A stretch of DNA of 64,000 nucleotides from Basidiobolus meristosporus CBS 931.73 (Eukaryota; Basidiobolomycota; Basidiobolomycetes; Basidiobolales; Basidiobolaceae), in the NCBI GenBank assembly GCA_002104905.1, contig MCFE01000140.1:1-64000 (forward strand), in the 5' to 3' direction. This document shows, in pieces, positions 35,757 to 47,411 of the stretch. Position 1 is the first letter of the stretch; each line of letters begins with the position of its first letter. Both the position numbers and the translations under genes were made by a program. The notes under the pieces were generated by a model. The model was given only the letters and a program-made list of their open reading frames with translations. It was not told where the DNA came from and ran no database searches.

Positions 35757-35986
35757 CCCCTTTAACCTAAAGGGGTGTGTAGTAGAAGTCTCCACAGGGG
35801 TCTTTAGACCTAAAGGGGTTTCTAAAGGAGTGTCTTTAGAGTAAAGGGGCATCTTGTAGTGATCTCTAAAGTGGACTTTACACTAAAGGGGTGCCTAAAG
35901 GGGGCTTCTTTAGAGTAAAGGGGTTCCCTAAAAGGGTCTCTAAACTAAAGGGGTGTCTTTAGAGTAAAGGGGTTTCTTAGAGGGGA
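35757..35986 (+). repeat. AAAGGGG motif array inside LTR-B
   Basis: Within 230 bp the heptamer AAAGGGG occurs eight times and AGGGG ten times, usually next to TTTAG, giving partly self-complementary units such as CTTTAGAGTAAAGG. The same array appears in the LTR-B copies near 46,030-46,270, 47,570-47,780, 49,090-49,290 and 59,120-59,300. Confidence 0.9.
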
Positions 35987-35992
35987 CTTTTC

Positions 35993-36336
35993 TGTTGTAA
36001 AAATTTGTATTTCCACCTAAATATTCACCTAACTTAGTCACTTAGATTATCACCTTCAAATCCCAGAGAATACTGACCAAATTCCTAGTTGGGACTTAGA
36101 ATATTTTCACCAAAATACCAGGTACCCAGAACATAAAAATTCTCAAAGTTGTCCAAGCAGCCCAAACTTTGCACACATGTTCTTGGAACCTTCCTTAATC
36201 TATTCTACGTGTTTGTAATGCCAAGGCCAGGCAAAAGTATAAATACTACTTTTACATTCAATAAATCATTAAGTGCAAACCACATAATCTACTTGTTCTC
36301 CAAATCACTTCCAATATCTCCAAGACTCTTACAACA
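35993..36336 (+). repeat. copia 5' LTR
   Basis: TGTTGTAAAAATTTG ... CTCTTACAACA. It contains a TATA-like TATAAATA at about 36,238 and AATAAA at about 36,262, the expected promoter and polyadenylation signals. Confidence 0.95.
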
Positions 36337-36349
36337 GGTTATGAGCCCC
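36337..36349 (+). other. primer-binding site complementary to the anticodon arm of initiator tRNA-Met
   Basis: Directly after the LTR comes GGTTATGAGCCCC. Its complement contains GGGCTCATAACC, the anticodon stem-loop of eukaryotic initiator tRNA-Met, not the 3' CCA end. Drosophila copia and yeast Ty5 are known to use such a half-tRNA primer. The gag start codon lies within this site. Confidence 0.8.
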
Positions 36350-39300
36350 AAGCTGTCACTCTCTGCAATCTCTACTACTGCTATTACTGGAATTTTTCCC
36401 TCTGCTGAAAAGTTGGATGGATCTAACTACCAAGTGTGGAAGGTGAAGATGAAGATGCTGCTACAAGAAAGAGGCCTTTGGGATATTGTCATGGGAGAAG
36501 AATGCCCTCCTAAAAACGTGGGAGAGGAAGCCTTAAAGTACCAGAAGAAAGAACAAAGTGCCTTTAACTGCATTTGCCTTAATGTCAAGGACAAATTGCT
36601 AATTCAATGCTCAAGAGCAAAAACAGCAAAGAATGCCTGGAAAGCATTAGAGGACACCTACCAGTCATGTTCAGCTGCTAAGAAGATGTATCTGAGACGA
36701 AAATTCTTTACTACAAAGATGCTGCCAGGAGAAGAAATGAAAAATCTAATTAATAGAATTACCCTGCTGGTAGATGAGATGGAATCTGTGGGTGTACCAA
36801 CTACTGATGAGGATGTGATAGTTACCATCCTGAATAGCCTGAGAGACGGGTTTCAGGGCCTTGTATTAGCCCTAGAGTCCAGAACTGAAGATTTGACCTT
36901 AAATTATGTATATGGAAGGCTCCTGGATGAAGAATTAAGAAAATCAAGCGCCAATAAGAAGGAAGAAGAAAATGCTTTAATAAGCAATAATAACCAACAA
37001 AGGAGGTACCCAAGACCCTACAAAGGCAACAGCAACCTGTTTTGTAACTACTGCAAAAGAAATGGACACACATCAGACTGGTGTCTCAAAAAGAAAGATA
37101 ATCAGCAAAAGAAGCCTGAATATGGAAATGCTGCAACAACTGAAGATAGACTATTCATATCTGCACTAAATATGACCACAAACAAGGATTCTCAGACATG
37201 GTATATTGACTCTGGAGCATCTCAACACTTTACACACCAAAAAGAACTTTTTACCCATTATCAAGAAATTCCAATTAAGAAGGTTTTCATGGGTGAAGAT
37301 AGAACACTCAATGCAGTGGGAGAAGGAACTATCCAAGTAAACCTTAGAAGTAGTGAAGGAAGCCATACACCAACCTTTAAAGAAGTACTCTATGTACCAG
37401 AAATAGCCAAGAACCTACTCTCTGTAAGCAAGGTCACAGCAGAGGGACTCAGTTTCAGTTTTGACAATTCTGGATGCAGGATCACTGATCAAAATGGTGC
37501 TCATATTGCTTCAGGCATCAGAGATCAGAATCTATACAAGTTGACTTATATTCCATCATATCTGGAAGCCAATATAAGTAACTTAAATGAAGAAACACCA
37601 ATGCTTTGGCACAGGAGATTTGGGCACATCAATTTTGATTATTTGCGCAAAATGATCAAAGATCAGCTAATTTCTGGAGTGAAAATTGATCCCCCAGCTA
37701 ATTTGGAGCACTGTGAAGCCTGCATATATGGGAAACAAGCCAGACAACTCTTCAAGAGCTCTGGGTTAATCAAAACTAAGAAAAGATTAGATCTAATTCA
37801 CTCAGATCTGTGTGGACCTATGCAAAATTTATCCTTAGGCGGGATGAAGTATTTAATCACTTTTATTGATGATTATACAAGATACACATGGGTCTACTTC
37901 ATGGAGAGAAAGGAAGAAGCTCTGTCTAAGCTCAGGGAGTTTAAAGCCATGGTGGAGAGAGAAACTGGTGAAAAAATCAAGAAAATACGCTCTGACAATG
38001 GTGGAGAATATACCTCAAAACTCTTCATCCACTTCTGCAAAATTCATGGGATAAAGCAAGAGACTACTGTACCATACTCCCCACAGCAAAATGGAGTAGC
38101 AGAACAAGCTAACAGATCAATAATTGATATGGCAAGATCTATAATCCATGATCAAAAATTATCCTATGATTTTTGGGCGGAATCAGTTGCCACTGCTGTA
38201 TACCTTAAAAATACGAGTTATAACAGAATACTTTGTGATTCTACTCCATTTGAAGCATGGTATGGATACAGACCAAGTGCAGAACATCTAAGAATATTTG
38301 GGTGTACAGCATATGCCAAGAAACTGGCCAGAAATCAGTCAAAATTTGAGCCAAAAAGTGTAAAATGCATATTTTTGGGCTACTGCAATGAGAGTAAGGC
38401 ATACAGACTCTACAATACCAAAGCAAAGAAGCTGATCAAGTCCAGGGATGTGTTGTTTGATGAAAATTCAAAATTTTCACAAAAAATGACATCAGATGAT
38501 GACAAAAATTTGATCTCAAGTCCACCAATTGTCAGGATAGAATCAGAGCAAAACAATGAATATTTTTCACTCCAGAGGACTCTACAACCGTGGTTCAGCC
38601 AGAATCAGTGCCCAGGAATGTCCCAGAAGTGATCATTTCAGTATCAAATGCCCGGAGATCCAATCAAACAAGAAATAGCCCAAGTTACTATATTAATGAG
38701 GGTACAAACTTAGCCTATGCCTATTCAGTCCATATTGATGAGCCCCAGACTGTAAAAGAGGCCCTAAATAGCCCTCAGACAAAGTTTGGAGATCTGCAAT
38801 GACTGAGGAATATCAGGCCCTGATGGAAAATCAAACTTGGGACTTAGTCAAATTACCAATCAACCAAAAATCAATTGGATGCAGATGGATCTTTAAGACA
38901 AAATACAAGGCTGATGGTACAATTAAAAGATACAAAGCAAGACTTGTAGCCAAAGGATACTCTCAAACAAAAGGACTTGACTATACTGAGACCTTTGCAC
39001 CAGTAGCTAAGTTTAATTCCATCAGATTAATATTGGCTATTGCAGCCAAATAAAAGTTTTTTATTCATCAAATGGGTGTAAAAACTGCATTTTTGAATGG
39101 AGAACTTGATGAGGACGTGTATATGAACCAGCCTGATGGGTTTGTTGACCAAAATAACCCCCATTTGATCTGCAAGCTTAAAAAGTCACTATATGGTCTC
39201 AAACAATCACCAAGAGCCTGGAATTGCAAGATAGATTCATATTTGGAATCCTTGAGTTTCAAAAGAAGTAATGCTGACTATAGTATATAATATAAGCCAG

Positions 39301-40310
39301 ATAGAGCAAATCCAGTTCTATTAGTTCTATAGGTGGATGATCTTATTATAGCCACCAATAACCTAGAAACATTGGAAGAGACTAAATCCAGCCTATCTAA
39401 AGAGTTCAAGATGTCCAATCTAGGAGAACTTAGTTACTACTTAGGGATTAAGTTCTCCATAGACAGAAGTACCCAGACTATTACCCTAAGCCAATCCAAG
39501 TATATTCAAGATATACTAAAGAAGTACAAAATGGAAGACTGTAAAATGTCAGCTACCCCAATGGAGACAAACCTTAACTTGGTCAAGACACAACCAAATC
39601 AAGAGAGCTTGGTGCCATCTGAAAGCCCTGACTTTCCTTATCAATCTATGGTCGGCAGTCTGATGTATATCATGCTTGGAACACATCCAGATATATCATA
39701 TTCAGTGGGAGTTGTCAGCCAACATAATCAGAATTATGGATCTGATCATATTGCAGCAGTTAAGCGGATATTTAGATACCTAAAAGGAACTGCTGATATC
39801 TGCATAAGATACACTTAAAAGGATTCAGAACAGGATCTTGTGGGATACTCTGAGGCTGATTGGGGACAAAATTTGGAAGACAGAAGATCCACCACAGGAT
39901 ACACCTTTCTTTACTGTAAAGGAGCAATTTCATGGAATTCAAGAAAGCAACCAACCGTAGCACTTTCTACTACAGAGGCAGAGTATATGGCAGCCTGTGA
40001 AGCTACAAAAGAAGCAATGTGGTTAAGAAAGCTCCTTACAGATTTAGGCCAATATCAAAAAATGCCTATTACTTTATTTCAAGATAATCAAGGATGTATA
40101 CAATTAAGTAGAAATCCAACTTTTCATGCTAGAACCAAGCACATAGATATTAGACAGCATTTCATACGTGAAGCTATAGAGAGTAACTTAGTTAGCTTAG
40201 TTTACTGTTCTACAGATGAAATGATTGCAGACATATTTACCAAACCATTAGCTAGAGACAAGCTTGAATATCTTAGGTCAAAATTAGGACTGGTCAGTAT
40301 GAACATTTAG
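36341..40310 (+). pseudogene. copia gag-pol polyprotein, damaged
   Basis: The start is the ATG inside the primer site (MSPKLSLSA); the frame is open further upstream but only through the LTR. Order: gag; zinc knuckle CNYCKRNGHTSDWC; protease WYIDSGASQHF; integrase with HRRFGH ... CEACIYGKQ, then DLIHSDLCGP, SDNGGEY and QQNGVAEQANR; reverse transcriptase ([34 protein letters not shown]); RNase H (GYSEADWG, TEAEYMA) and the end LGLVSMNI. The first frame ends at 38,632, continues in a shifted frame, and has in-frame stops near 39,051, 39,288, 39,332 (in place of the Tyr of YVDD) and 39,816. It is therefore inactive without repair. Confidence 0.95.
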
Positions 40311-40313
40311 CTG

Positions 40314-40321
40314 AGTGGGAG
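40314..40321 (+). other. polypurine tract
   Basis: AGTGGGAG immediately before the 3' LTR, the plus-strand primer site. Confidence 0.75.
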
Positions 40322-40669
40322 TGTTGTGAAAATTTGTATTTCCACCTAAATATTCACCTAACTTAGTCACTTAGATCATCACCTTCAAATCCTAGAGAAT
40401 ACTGACCAAATTCCTTGTTGGGATTTACTTGGAATATTTTCACCAAAATACCAGGTACCCAGAACATGAAAATTCTCAAAGTTGTCCAAACAGCCCAAAC
40501 TTTGCACACATGTTCTTGGGACCTTCCTTAACCTATTCTACGTGTTTGTGATGCCAAGACCAGGTAAAAGTATAAATACTACTTTTACATTCAATAAATC
40601 ATTAAGTGAAAACCACATAATCTACTTGTTCTCCAAATCACTTCCAATATCTCCAAGACTCTTACAACA
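40322..40669 (+). repeat. copia 3' LTR
   Basis: TGTTGTGAAAATTTG ... CTCTTACAACA, 348 bp. Against the 5' LTR most differences are C/T or G/A transitions. Confidence 0.95.
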
Positions 40670-41344
40670 TTTTCCAACAGAAAAGTGGTAGTTCCTTGTA
40701 GAACTTAGATAGGATTCTTGTGAGCTTTGCAGTCTCTTTACTGATGTAGTACTGATCAAAGTCAGAATACTCAACAGTGCAAGTGATGCAGGGGAAGTCT
40801 TATAACCTTTAAACTTGTAATCGTAGTGTGGAGATTCTGGAAAGAGAGGCTCTCTCTTTATTTTTCAGCTGGGGAAGTCATGTATATGAAAATTTTGAAG
40901 GATCAAAGTTTTTGGACAATTGTGCAAGCAATACATGTAATACAAAGCTAAATTTTGCAGTGGCGCAGATCAGACATAGGTGCAGCACCTGTAAAAATTA
41001 CACATGATTTGATTGGCTAGTTTGAAAGTTACACATGATCAAAGTCACCATAGTAATCCTAGCAATAAGGCATGGTATATATATTAATTGGACACTTTTG
41101 GTCATAACTCCTTAAGTACTGCTTGAAATGAGCTGTAGTTTGAAACATGTGTTGGCTACTACGTGTTCTGTATGACATAATATTCTTGGGTGGATTGCTT
41201 GTCAGGGTCTGGAGCATTTGTTCTTCAAAGTTCAAAATTCTTGATCTTTCACTTGTGTGTTACAATAGCAAAAAGCAAAATAAAGAAATGAGTGCAATAT
41301 TGGTTTAGAGATATTGTAGTAATGAAATACTTTCCATTACCACA

Positions 41345-42320
41345 GAAGCTGCTGATTTTTAGCCATTAAAGCCTTGTCCTTCTATTATTGAAAGTTTCTG
41401 TTGCAGTTACAGTATATTCTTGGTATACAAATGCTGGCCTAAGATCTACTTACTTGTTTGGATCCAGGATAATGCCCATGGAATAAGTCAAGTACACATT
41501 GCTTGGCCTCAAGTTCCAAACAATCCCATGTTACATTAATCTTAAGGTGATGGCATGCTAGATTTCTCACAGCCACCTGACAATGGGCCCACTCTTCTTC
41601 ATTGCACCTGGCAGCTTCATGGAACTGCAATATCTTATGACTTTTGGGCACTGATATACATTTTTCAGTCTCTCCCTTCCATGGCATAATAGGTTTTTCA
41701 GTGGGTTTTATCATTGGGCTGGTGGTTGCACTTGAAAGACAGTATGCTGTTCCTCTGCTGTTAAGTCAGGAAATGGCTCAATTCTGGGCCGTGACATTGA
41801 GCTACTTGAGTTCCTTCTTGGCAGCAAAGATACTGCATACTCTAATGAGGATGCTGATTGCTCCACTCACAATGTCAATTCATCCTGTCTCCAAATAGCT
41901 TTCTGATTTCTCCAGTCCATTGCATCTATCTTGTTAGCCACTGCTCCTATACACCTCATTACTGCTTTGGTATGAGCTGACTGCATACCAACTGATACCA
42001 GTGATGGTAATGTTATGATGATCATCTGCAGATCTTTATCCAGAGGTACAGTGGTTGATACATTCTCATCTGCCTGAGCATTATGGCCAGCTCAAAGATA
42101 AGCAGATATTTGCATTGCCTACTTGACTAAGATCCTGAGGAGTCTGCACTTTCACCCACAGTAGGCACACCATCAAATGGATCTTTTTTGGATGTAGCCC
42201 ACTTATTGCACTGAATATCAAAGAATCTAGTTATCCAACACTTCCTCAGCTGCTGTTTGTGATGGGATTTAGTTGGGAATAAGACAACTTTTTATTGTGT
42301 TATGGCAGCATTTATACAGA
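41345..42320 (-). pseudogene. partner gene, 5' half (copy P2)
   Basis: Continues the P2 partner gene after LTR-B. The minus strand encodes IKPTEKPIMPWKG, ARCNEEEWAHCQVAVRNLA, DLFHGHYPG and, near 42,317, an ATG start that is immediately followed by a stop. It is heavily decayed; the spacer sequence of the element follows up to about 42,440. Confidence 0.7.
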
Positions 42321-42447
42321 AGTGGGTTAAACCAAAGGGGAAGTGGTGGTACATATACATGTATATATTATGCCATAAATATATCTAAAATGCATAACAT
42401 AACAGGTCATCAATGAATCTGACAATCATGTAGGTCCAATATCTTAA

Positions 42448-42512
42448 ATAGTGCAATTTTTAAGTTGTCACCTAAATATTCATGCTAACTTGATCATATA
42501 GATCTTATTCTG
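42448..42512 (+). repeat. short copia LTR fragment
   Basis: A 65-bp stretch containing CACCTAAATATTCA and GATCATATAGATCTTA matches the first part of the copia LTR with many substitutions. It separates the P2 spacer from another Plavaka-type end. Confidence 0.5.
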
Positions 42513-43403
42513 TGATTAGCATTTCCCTAAGAGAAGTAATTTGGTTGCACAAGCGGATCCAATACAGATCAGCCATCAAGATCCCATGAGGAGACTGCTA
42601 TAATAATGGCAGCCTGGAATTAATGACCAATTAAACCATCTTATGATAGGATCACAACAGCTTTTGGATAATTTTATAGCCAACTAAAACTAAAAAACAT
42701 AATGGTGTTATATGGTGTTTTGCCAAGAGTGACATGGCATTGTTGCAGTCTTAGTGCGCTCAACAATTATCTGAGTGAATCTAACTGGCCAGTACATCCA
42801 ATTGCCTTATATGGCAAAAACTTGACGGTGTTCTGACAGCCTCATTGCAAGTGTTTGACAGCACTATTACAGCAGCATGGCAACTTACAGCTAGTTCTGT
42901 ATGATGCTACCATACCAATTTACCAAATGGTATTTCCTTTTTCTACCTCCCCTTGTGCAATTCATATATTCCAATGTAGAATCACCCCTCTTTATTTGCT
43001 TACACCTACTACCTTGGGTTTTCTGTATATAGCTCAAATCAAAAAACACTATGGCCTCCTGCTTACTAACCACTACAAATGCACACACCTGCTGCAATTA
43101 ACATATGTCTATCACCTCAACTTTACGGCTTTTTAGTGTGATACTTGCAAAGTTGCCTTTTACCTTGTACTGCTGGTCACATATACATCTTGCCAATATA
43201 TGCTTGGTTGCCACCACTTTTGCAATGAATACCTCCTGTATATTTGCAAAGAACTTCTTGGTATTTAGCCAATATATTCCTTCTCCCTGCTGGATTCTAG
43301 TCCCCTGCATAGGTGCCAGCCATTGTTACTTCTATAATGGCATCTAGCTATACTTATCACCTTGCTCAAACTGAGTCAGGTGAGTTTGTGACATCCTTAG
43401 GCT
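42513..43403 (-). pseudogene. Plavaka-like copy P3, left end and 3' part of transposase
   Basis: Begins CCCTAAGAGAAGTAATTTGG and follows P1 from 28,256 onward, including GGATCCAATNCAGATCAGCC and the minus-strand frame NIQEVFIAKVVATKHILARCICDQQYKV (compare 28,979-28,755). It is cut at 43,404 by LTR-C. Confidence 0.75.
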
Positions 43404-44050
43404 TGTTGTATTCAAGAGAAAAGTGTAATAAGCTCTTGAATGAGTTAACTGAACCTAAGTGACAACTAAGTGCAGAATCTTAGAACTGTCAAGAGTGACA
43501 GAAATATTAACAGAGAAGTTCTGGTCTAATATTGATTTTGTATATAGTTGAGTTGGGCTATAAAGGCAACAGGGTTGGTTTGCTATACAAGCTAGGCTTA
43601 GTGTGCTTGGAAATGCTAGATATGCTATGCTTGGGTGGAAGCTGGAATGGAATTGTTGAATTCTTAATTTTGCAGAGGCACAATGTTAATTTTGTTGAGA
43701 CACACACTAAACCAAAAGGTTCAGTAAACTTTGTATATTTTTCTGATCAGGTTAAATTAGTAAGCACCAAGTGACTGGACTAATTGAATCCTGTTGGGGT
43801 GTTAATAGGTGCATAAGATAAATGAGCAATTGCATCATTAATCAGCTGATGTCCTGGCAACTGCTAAGTGGTTGGATAGATCTCAGATGACTAATCACTT
43901 GGAAAGGCTTAGCAAATCAGTTGAGGACATAATGACCATGTGAAAATTGATCTGGTATGACAGCTAAAAATAGATTCTGAGAGTTGATAACATGAACCAT
44001 AATTAAGATTGGTTGTGTTTGGGTTAGTATAAATTATTTAGGGTACAACA
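43404..44050 (-). repeat. LTR-C copy 1 (647 bp)
   Basis: The reverse complement of the unit at 51,311-51,937; shared landmarks are CTATACAAGCTAGGC, GAGTTGGGCTATAAAGGCAAC and CCTTTCCAAGTGATTAG (both strands considered). Bounded by TGTTG and ACAACA. No matching flanking duplication was found, so the ends may be rearranged. No internal region was identified. Confidence 0.7.
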
Positions 44051-44544
44051 TTTTCTAATAGAGTAAAACTGGCTTAGTTGTAATGTTGATGCATAACTAG
44101 ATTTAAACTCACCTTAGAGCTTTAGCCACCTCCATTACTCTATTTTCAAGGCTAAACATATTTTATCAGTACTCCCTTATTACATTCTTGTATCTTCTTG
44201 TGATTTCTTGCAGAGTTGGAGCAAAGAAAGTTACTGTCAATTACATTTCATCATCATATTCTTTTATAAATTTACAACTTCCTTTATTTCTCATACAAAA
44301 CATCCTGCTTAAATCTAAATCCAAGCTCTTTCTTACTAGGCAAACTCAAATATACTTACATTGTAATTGCAGTTGCTATATTTACACAATCTTCTCATAT
44401 CTGAAGATTGCACTTTATTTGTATGCTTCCCAGTCAAGAACCAGCACCCTAACTTAGATATATGTACCCATTCCCTTGACAGCATGATTTCAGGTGTTTG
44501 CTGTAAGATTATTGTACCATTTAATATATATAGCCACCTGAAAC
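44051..44544. other. AT-rich stretch, nothing recognised
   Basis: No reading frame with a protein pattern and no match to the other repeats of the window was found. Confidence 0.4.
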
Positions 44545-46591
44545 TGTGGTAACAGAAAGTATTCCATTACTACATATCTCAAAACCAATATTGCACTCAT
44601 TTCCTTATTTTGCTTTTTGCTATTGGAAAACACAAGTGAAAGATCAAGAATTTCCAACTCTGTAGAGCACATGCTCCAGACCCTGACAAGCAGTCCACCC
44701 AAGGATATTATTTCTTGCAGAAAACTCAGTAGCTAACACATGTTTCAAATTACGTCTCATTTGAAGCAGTACTTTAGCAGTTATGATTGAAAGAGTCCAA
44801 TTATCATATATACCAGGCCTCTTTTGCCAAGATTACTATGGTGACTTTGATTGCATATAACTCTTGAACCAGCAAATCAAATCATATAGAAATGTCACAG
44901 GTGCTGCGCCTATGTCAGATCTGTGCCACAGCAATATTTTAGCTTTGTATCTGATGTATTGCTTGCACTGTGGTGGTGTAGAGGTACTCCTGGGAGAAGC
45001 TACACAACTCAAGGTGTGTGAGGTGTCTGATGGGTGCAATAACCTCTGGGTCTAAACTGCTGGTGTCTTTGTCATTATGTCACTATGGTAGAGCTCCTGC
45101 TTCCCTAGCTTCCTAGGTGCTCCAAGTGTCTCCAAAGGCCTCTGTGTGTCTTGTGCACTACCCTGAAAAGCTCCTTGATGGCAGGTCTCAGATGTACTAT
45201 TAAAGGCCAGTGCAGTGATCAACTGCTAATCAATAAGGGAGAAGTGTTACTGATGGAAGGGATGATTTATTGATGAGGGATTGCTTTCCATAAAATACTT
45301 TTCCTGATTGCCAAGTGATTGCAAAGACAAGGTTCTAGAAGATTCTATGCATCAGTGGAATTCTTGATGACATCACTATGAGCTAAAAATATGCCAAGAA
45401 TGTCCTGGAAGGTTCTAAAAGGCACAGCACATCCAACCAATCAGGAATCAGTAGTCTGAAACCTGTGCAACATAGAAATACCATAAATGGTATTGAAATG
45501 GTAGGGATGGTTACACAGACCTAGGTCATGTGTCACAGGCACTGATGTAGGTACTTGCCTTATGTAGAGACATATACTGATCACAATGCTGAATAACATC
45601 TGGGATAACTAATGCTAATAACTAATCAGGGTAAACATCATATAGGGATAATACTGATAATGTGGGTAAAAGAAGAATGGGATAATACTAATAAGATGAA
45701 ATATGGATGAGTATATCATAATGGCTATATGAATAAACTTGTCTGTGGAGGGTATGTTTACCCTACCGCAGCGCAATTGCCCAAAAACTTTGATCTTTCA
45801 GAATTTTCTTATATATGACTTCCCCAGCTAAGAAATCAATGCAGGCCTCTCTTTCCAAAATCTCCACACTACAACTACAAGTTTAAAGGTGGTAAGACTT
45901 CCCCTGCATTACTTATATTGTTCAGTATTCTGACTTTGATTGGCACTACAACAGTAAAGAGACTGCAAAGCTCACAAGAATCCAATTCAAGTTCAACAAG
46001 AAAACTACAGCTTTTCTGTCAGAAAATTCCACTCTAAGAAACCCCTGTACTCTAAATACGCACCTTTAGACACCACTTTAGTCTAAAGACCCCTTTAGAG
46101 ACCACTTTAAGAAGTCCCTTTACTCTAAAGAAGCCCATTTAGGCACCCCATTGGTGTAAAGTCCACTTTAGAGGCCACTACAAGATGCCCCTTTACTCTA
46201 AAGACACTCCTTTAGACACCCCTCTAGGTCTAAATACCCCTTTGGAGACTTCTACACTGCACCCTTTTAGGTTAAAGGGAGTTGAGAATATCCATATTAG
46301 AAAATATTTTCTCACAAAGGAATGTGACTCCCAAATAAGAAAAATTTGCTATAAAAATAAATAAGCCCAATAATTAACAGAAGGTCAGAACACTGCTGTA
46401 CAAGTGCAAAACACTCCCTATAGTATATTTTGAACCCAAGATTGGGGATATTAGTGAAAGTTATATCTTCTATTGGTATATCAAACTCCCAATAACCATT
46501 TCAGTATTAGCATACAGGAAGATGTTATATATTGCTGATTGGCCTCTATATCATAAAACAAGCCCCAAACTAATCAAAATAGAACACAACA
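44545..46591 (-). repeat. LTR-B copy L2, interrupted by a gypsy-type LTR
   Basis: Starts TGTGGTAACAGAAAGTA and ends with the reversed TGTTGTGTT... end; about 1,245 bp after removing the 802-bp insertion at 44,969-45,770. It contains the AAAGGGG array in reverse near 46,030-46,270. Confidence 0.8.
44969..45770 (-). repeat. LTR-D copy 1, gypsy-type LTR (802 bp)
   Basis: TGTGGTGGTGTAGAGG ... CCCTACCGCA, inserted in LTR-B copy L2 with GCAC/GCGC flanks, i.e. a 4-bp duplication with one change. The reverse complement recurs at 58,681-60,602. A related sequence directly follows a Ty3/gypsy RNase H remnant at 55,255, which is why it is assigned to gypsy. Confidence 0.72.
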
Positions 46592-47411
46592 TATCCAATA
46601 TTGGAAGAGTTTAATACGCTATCCAATAGGATAGCAGTAGGTGGCCATCATTGTAATGAGAAATTATTGTGATTATCCAATTAAAAGGCCATCATCAATT
46701 TAAAGTCCTGTGACTAAGAGGTATTGATCCCATCAGTACACCATGCCAAGATCACCACAATAACTACACTGCAGATTTCACAATAAACTTGTTCAAAATT
46801 TTTCATCACAATAATACAAAAGTGGCTTTTGATTGGTTCTCTGTTAATTTTCTCACTTTCTGATCCTGGACACTTTACCACCTCCTACATTTGTGTGCAT
46901 TGATTGGCTATTGCTTCTGTTTCACGCGCATCACTTCCTGATTAAACTGTTTCTTTTACTTTTAATGCATACAAATTGATTTATTTCCCTCAAGACTTCA
47001 TTTATACCTCAAAAGCCAGTTGTATCAACCAATGTGTGTCCCCATATACTACACTAACATCAGGCCCAGCCCCTCACTCAACAAGTAAGCCCATTAATAT
47101 ACACTACTCTATATGTATTTCTGCTGTAAATCTCTGTTTCCATGTCTTTGGCAGGAACCCTACAGCTTTATCCCACTGTTTGTTCACTAGTGCCCATTCA
47201 TCCTGGTCTTCAGCTAGCACTGAAGATCTAGCACTTCATCTGCCAGTCTTTGCAATAAATTCTTGCAACATTAAAGTGCATTTTATTGAACTTCACTCTT
47301 GAAGAGGTACCACACCCTCTTGGTGTGCCTTTTAATGTTCCAAGAATCTGCTGAAGGCATTGTGATAACCTTTGAGTTCTTGACATTGCTGCTTTGTCTG
47401 TGGGTGGGATC
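46592..47411 (-). mobile_element. Plavaka-like copy P4, terminal part with 3' end of partner gene
   Basis: Contains the subterminal AAAGTCCTGTGACTAAGAGG at about 46,700 and degraded partner-gene C-terminal sequence on the minus strand up to 47,411. It is interrupted there by LTR-B copy L3 and continues at 48,096 and 49,601. The terminal repeat itself is not clear. Confidence 0.6.

Larger units (their letters stand above)
35993..40669 (+). mobile_element. nearly full-length Ty1/copia retrotransposon, 4.68 kb
   Basis: Two similar LTRs (344 and 348 bp) with about a dozen differences and one 4-bp indel flank a copia-ordered gag-pol. The insertion is bounded by a perfect 5-bp duplication TTTTC (35,988-35,992 and 40,670-40,674). 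It is the youngest layer seen here, as it interrupts LTR-B, which itself interrupts P2. Pol is damaged by stops and one frame change, so it is not autonomous as sequenced. Confidence 0.95.
35444..41344 (+). repeat. LTR-B copy L1 (1.22 kb), interrupted by a copia element
   Basis: Starts TGTTGTGTTG and ends TTCCATTACCACA (TG...CA). The two parts, 35,444-35,992 and 40,675-41,344, rejoin exactly at TTTTCCAACAG after removing the copia element and one TTTTC. It lies in the P2 partner gene with GAAA on the left and GAAG on the right, a slightly decayed 4-bp target duplication. No internal retrotransposon region accompanies it. Confidence 0.8.

Noticed and set aside
35757-35986. Regular short repeats of LTR-B look at first like a CRISPR array.
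   Set aside because: Units are 7-25 bp with no uniform spacers, are part of an LTR repeated five times, and the genome is eukaryotic.
36149-36340. Longest open frame of the copia polyprotein begins inside the 5' LTR.
   Set aside because: That part is LTR sequence shared with the 3' LTR; the ATG in the primer-binding site begins the typical gag sequence.
39051-39818. In-frame stops in the copia reverse transcriptase fall at tyrosine positions (for example in YVDD), which might suggest stop codon reassignment.
   Set aside because: Other copia copies use normal Tyr codons at the same places, host genes here (acyltransferase, QTRT1) end with TAG, and only two of the four positions are clearly Tyr. 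Ordinary decay explains it.
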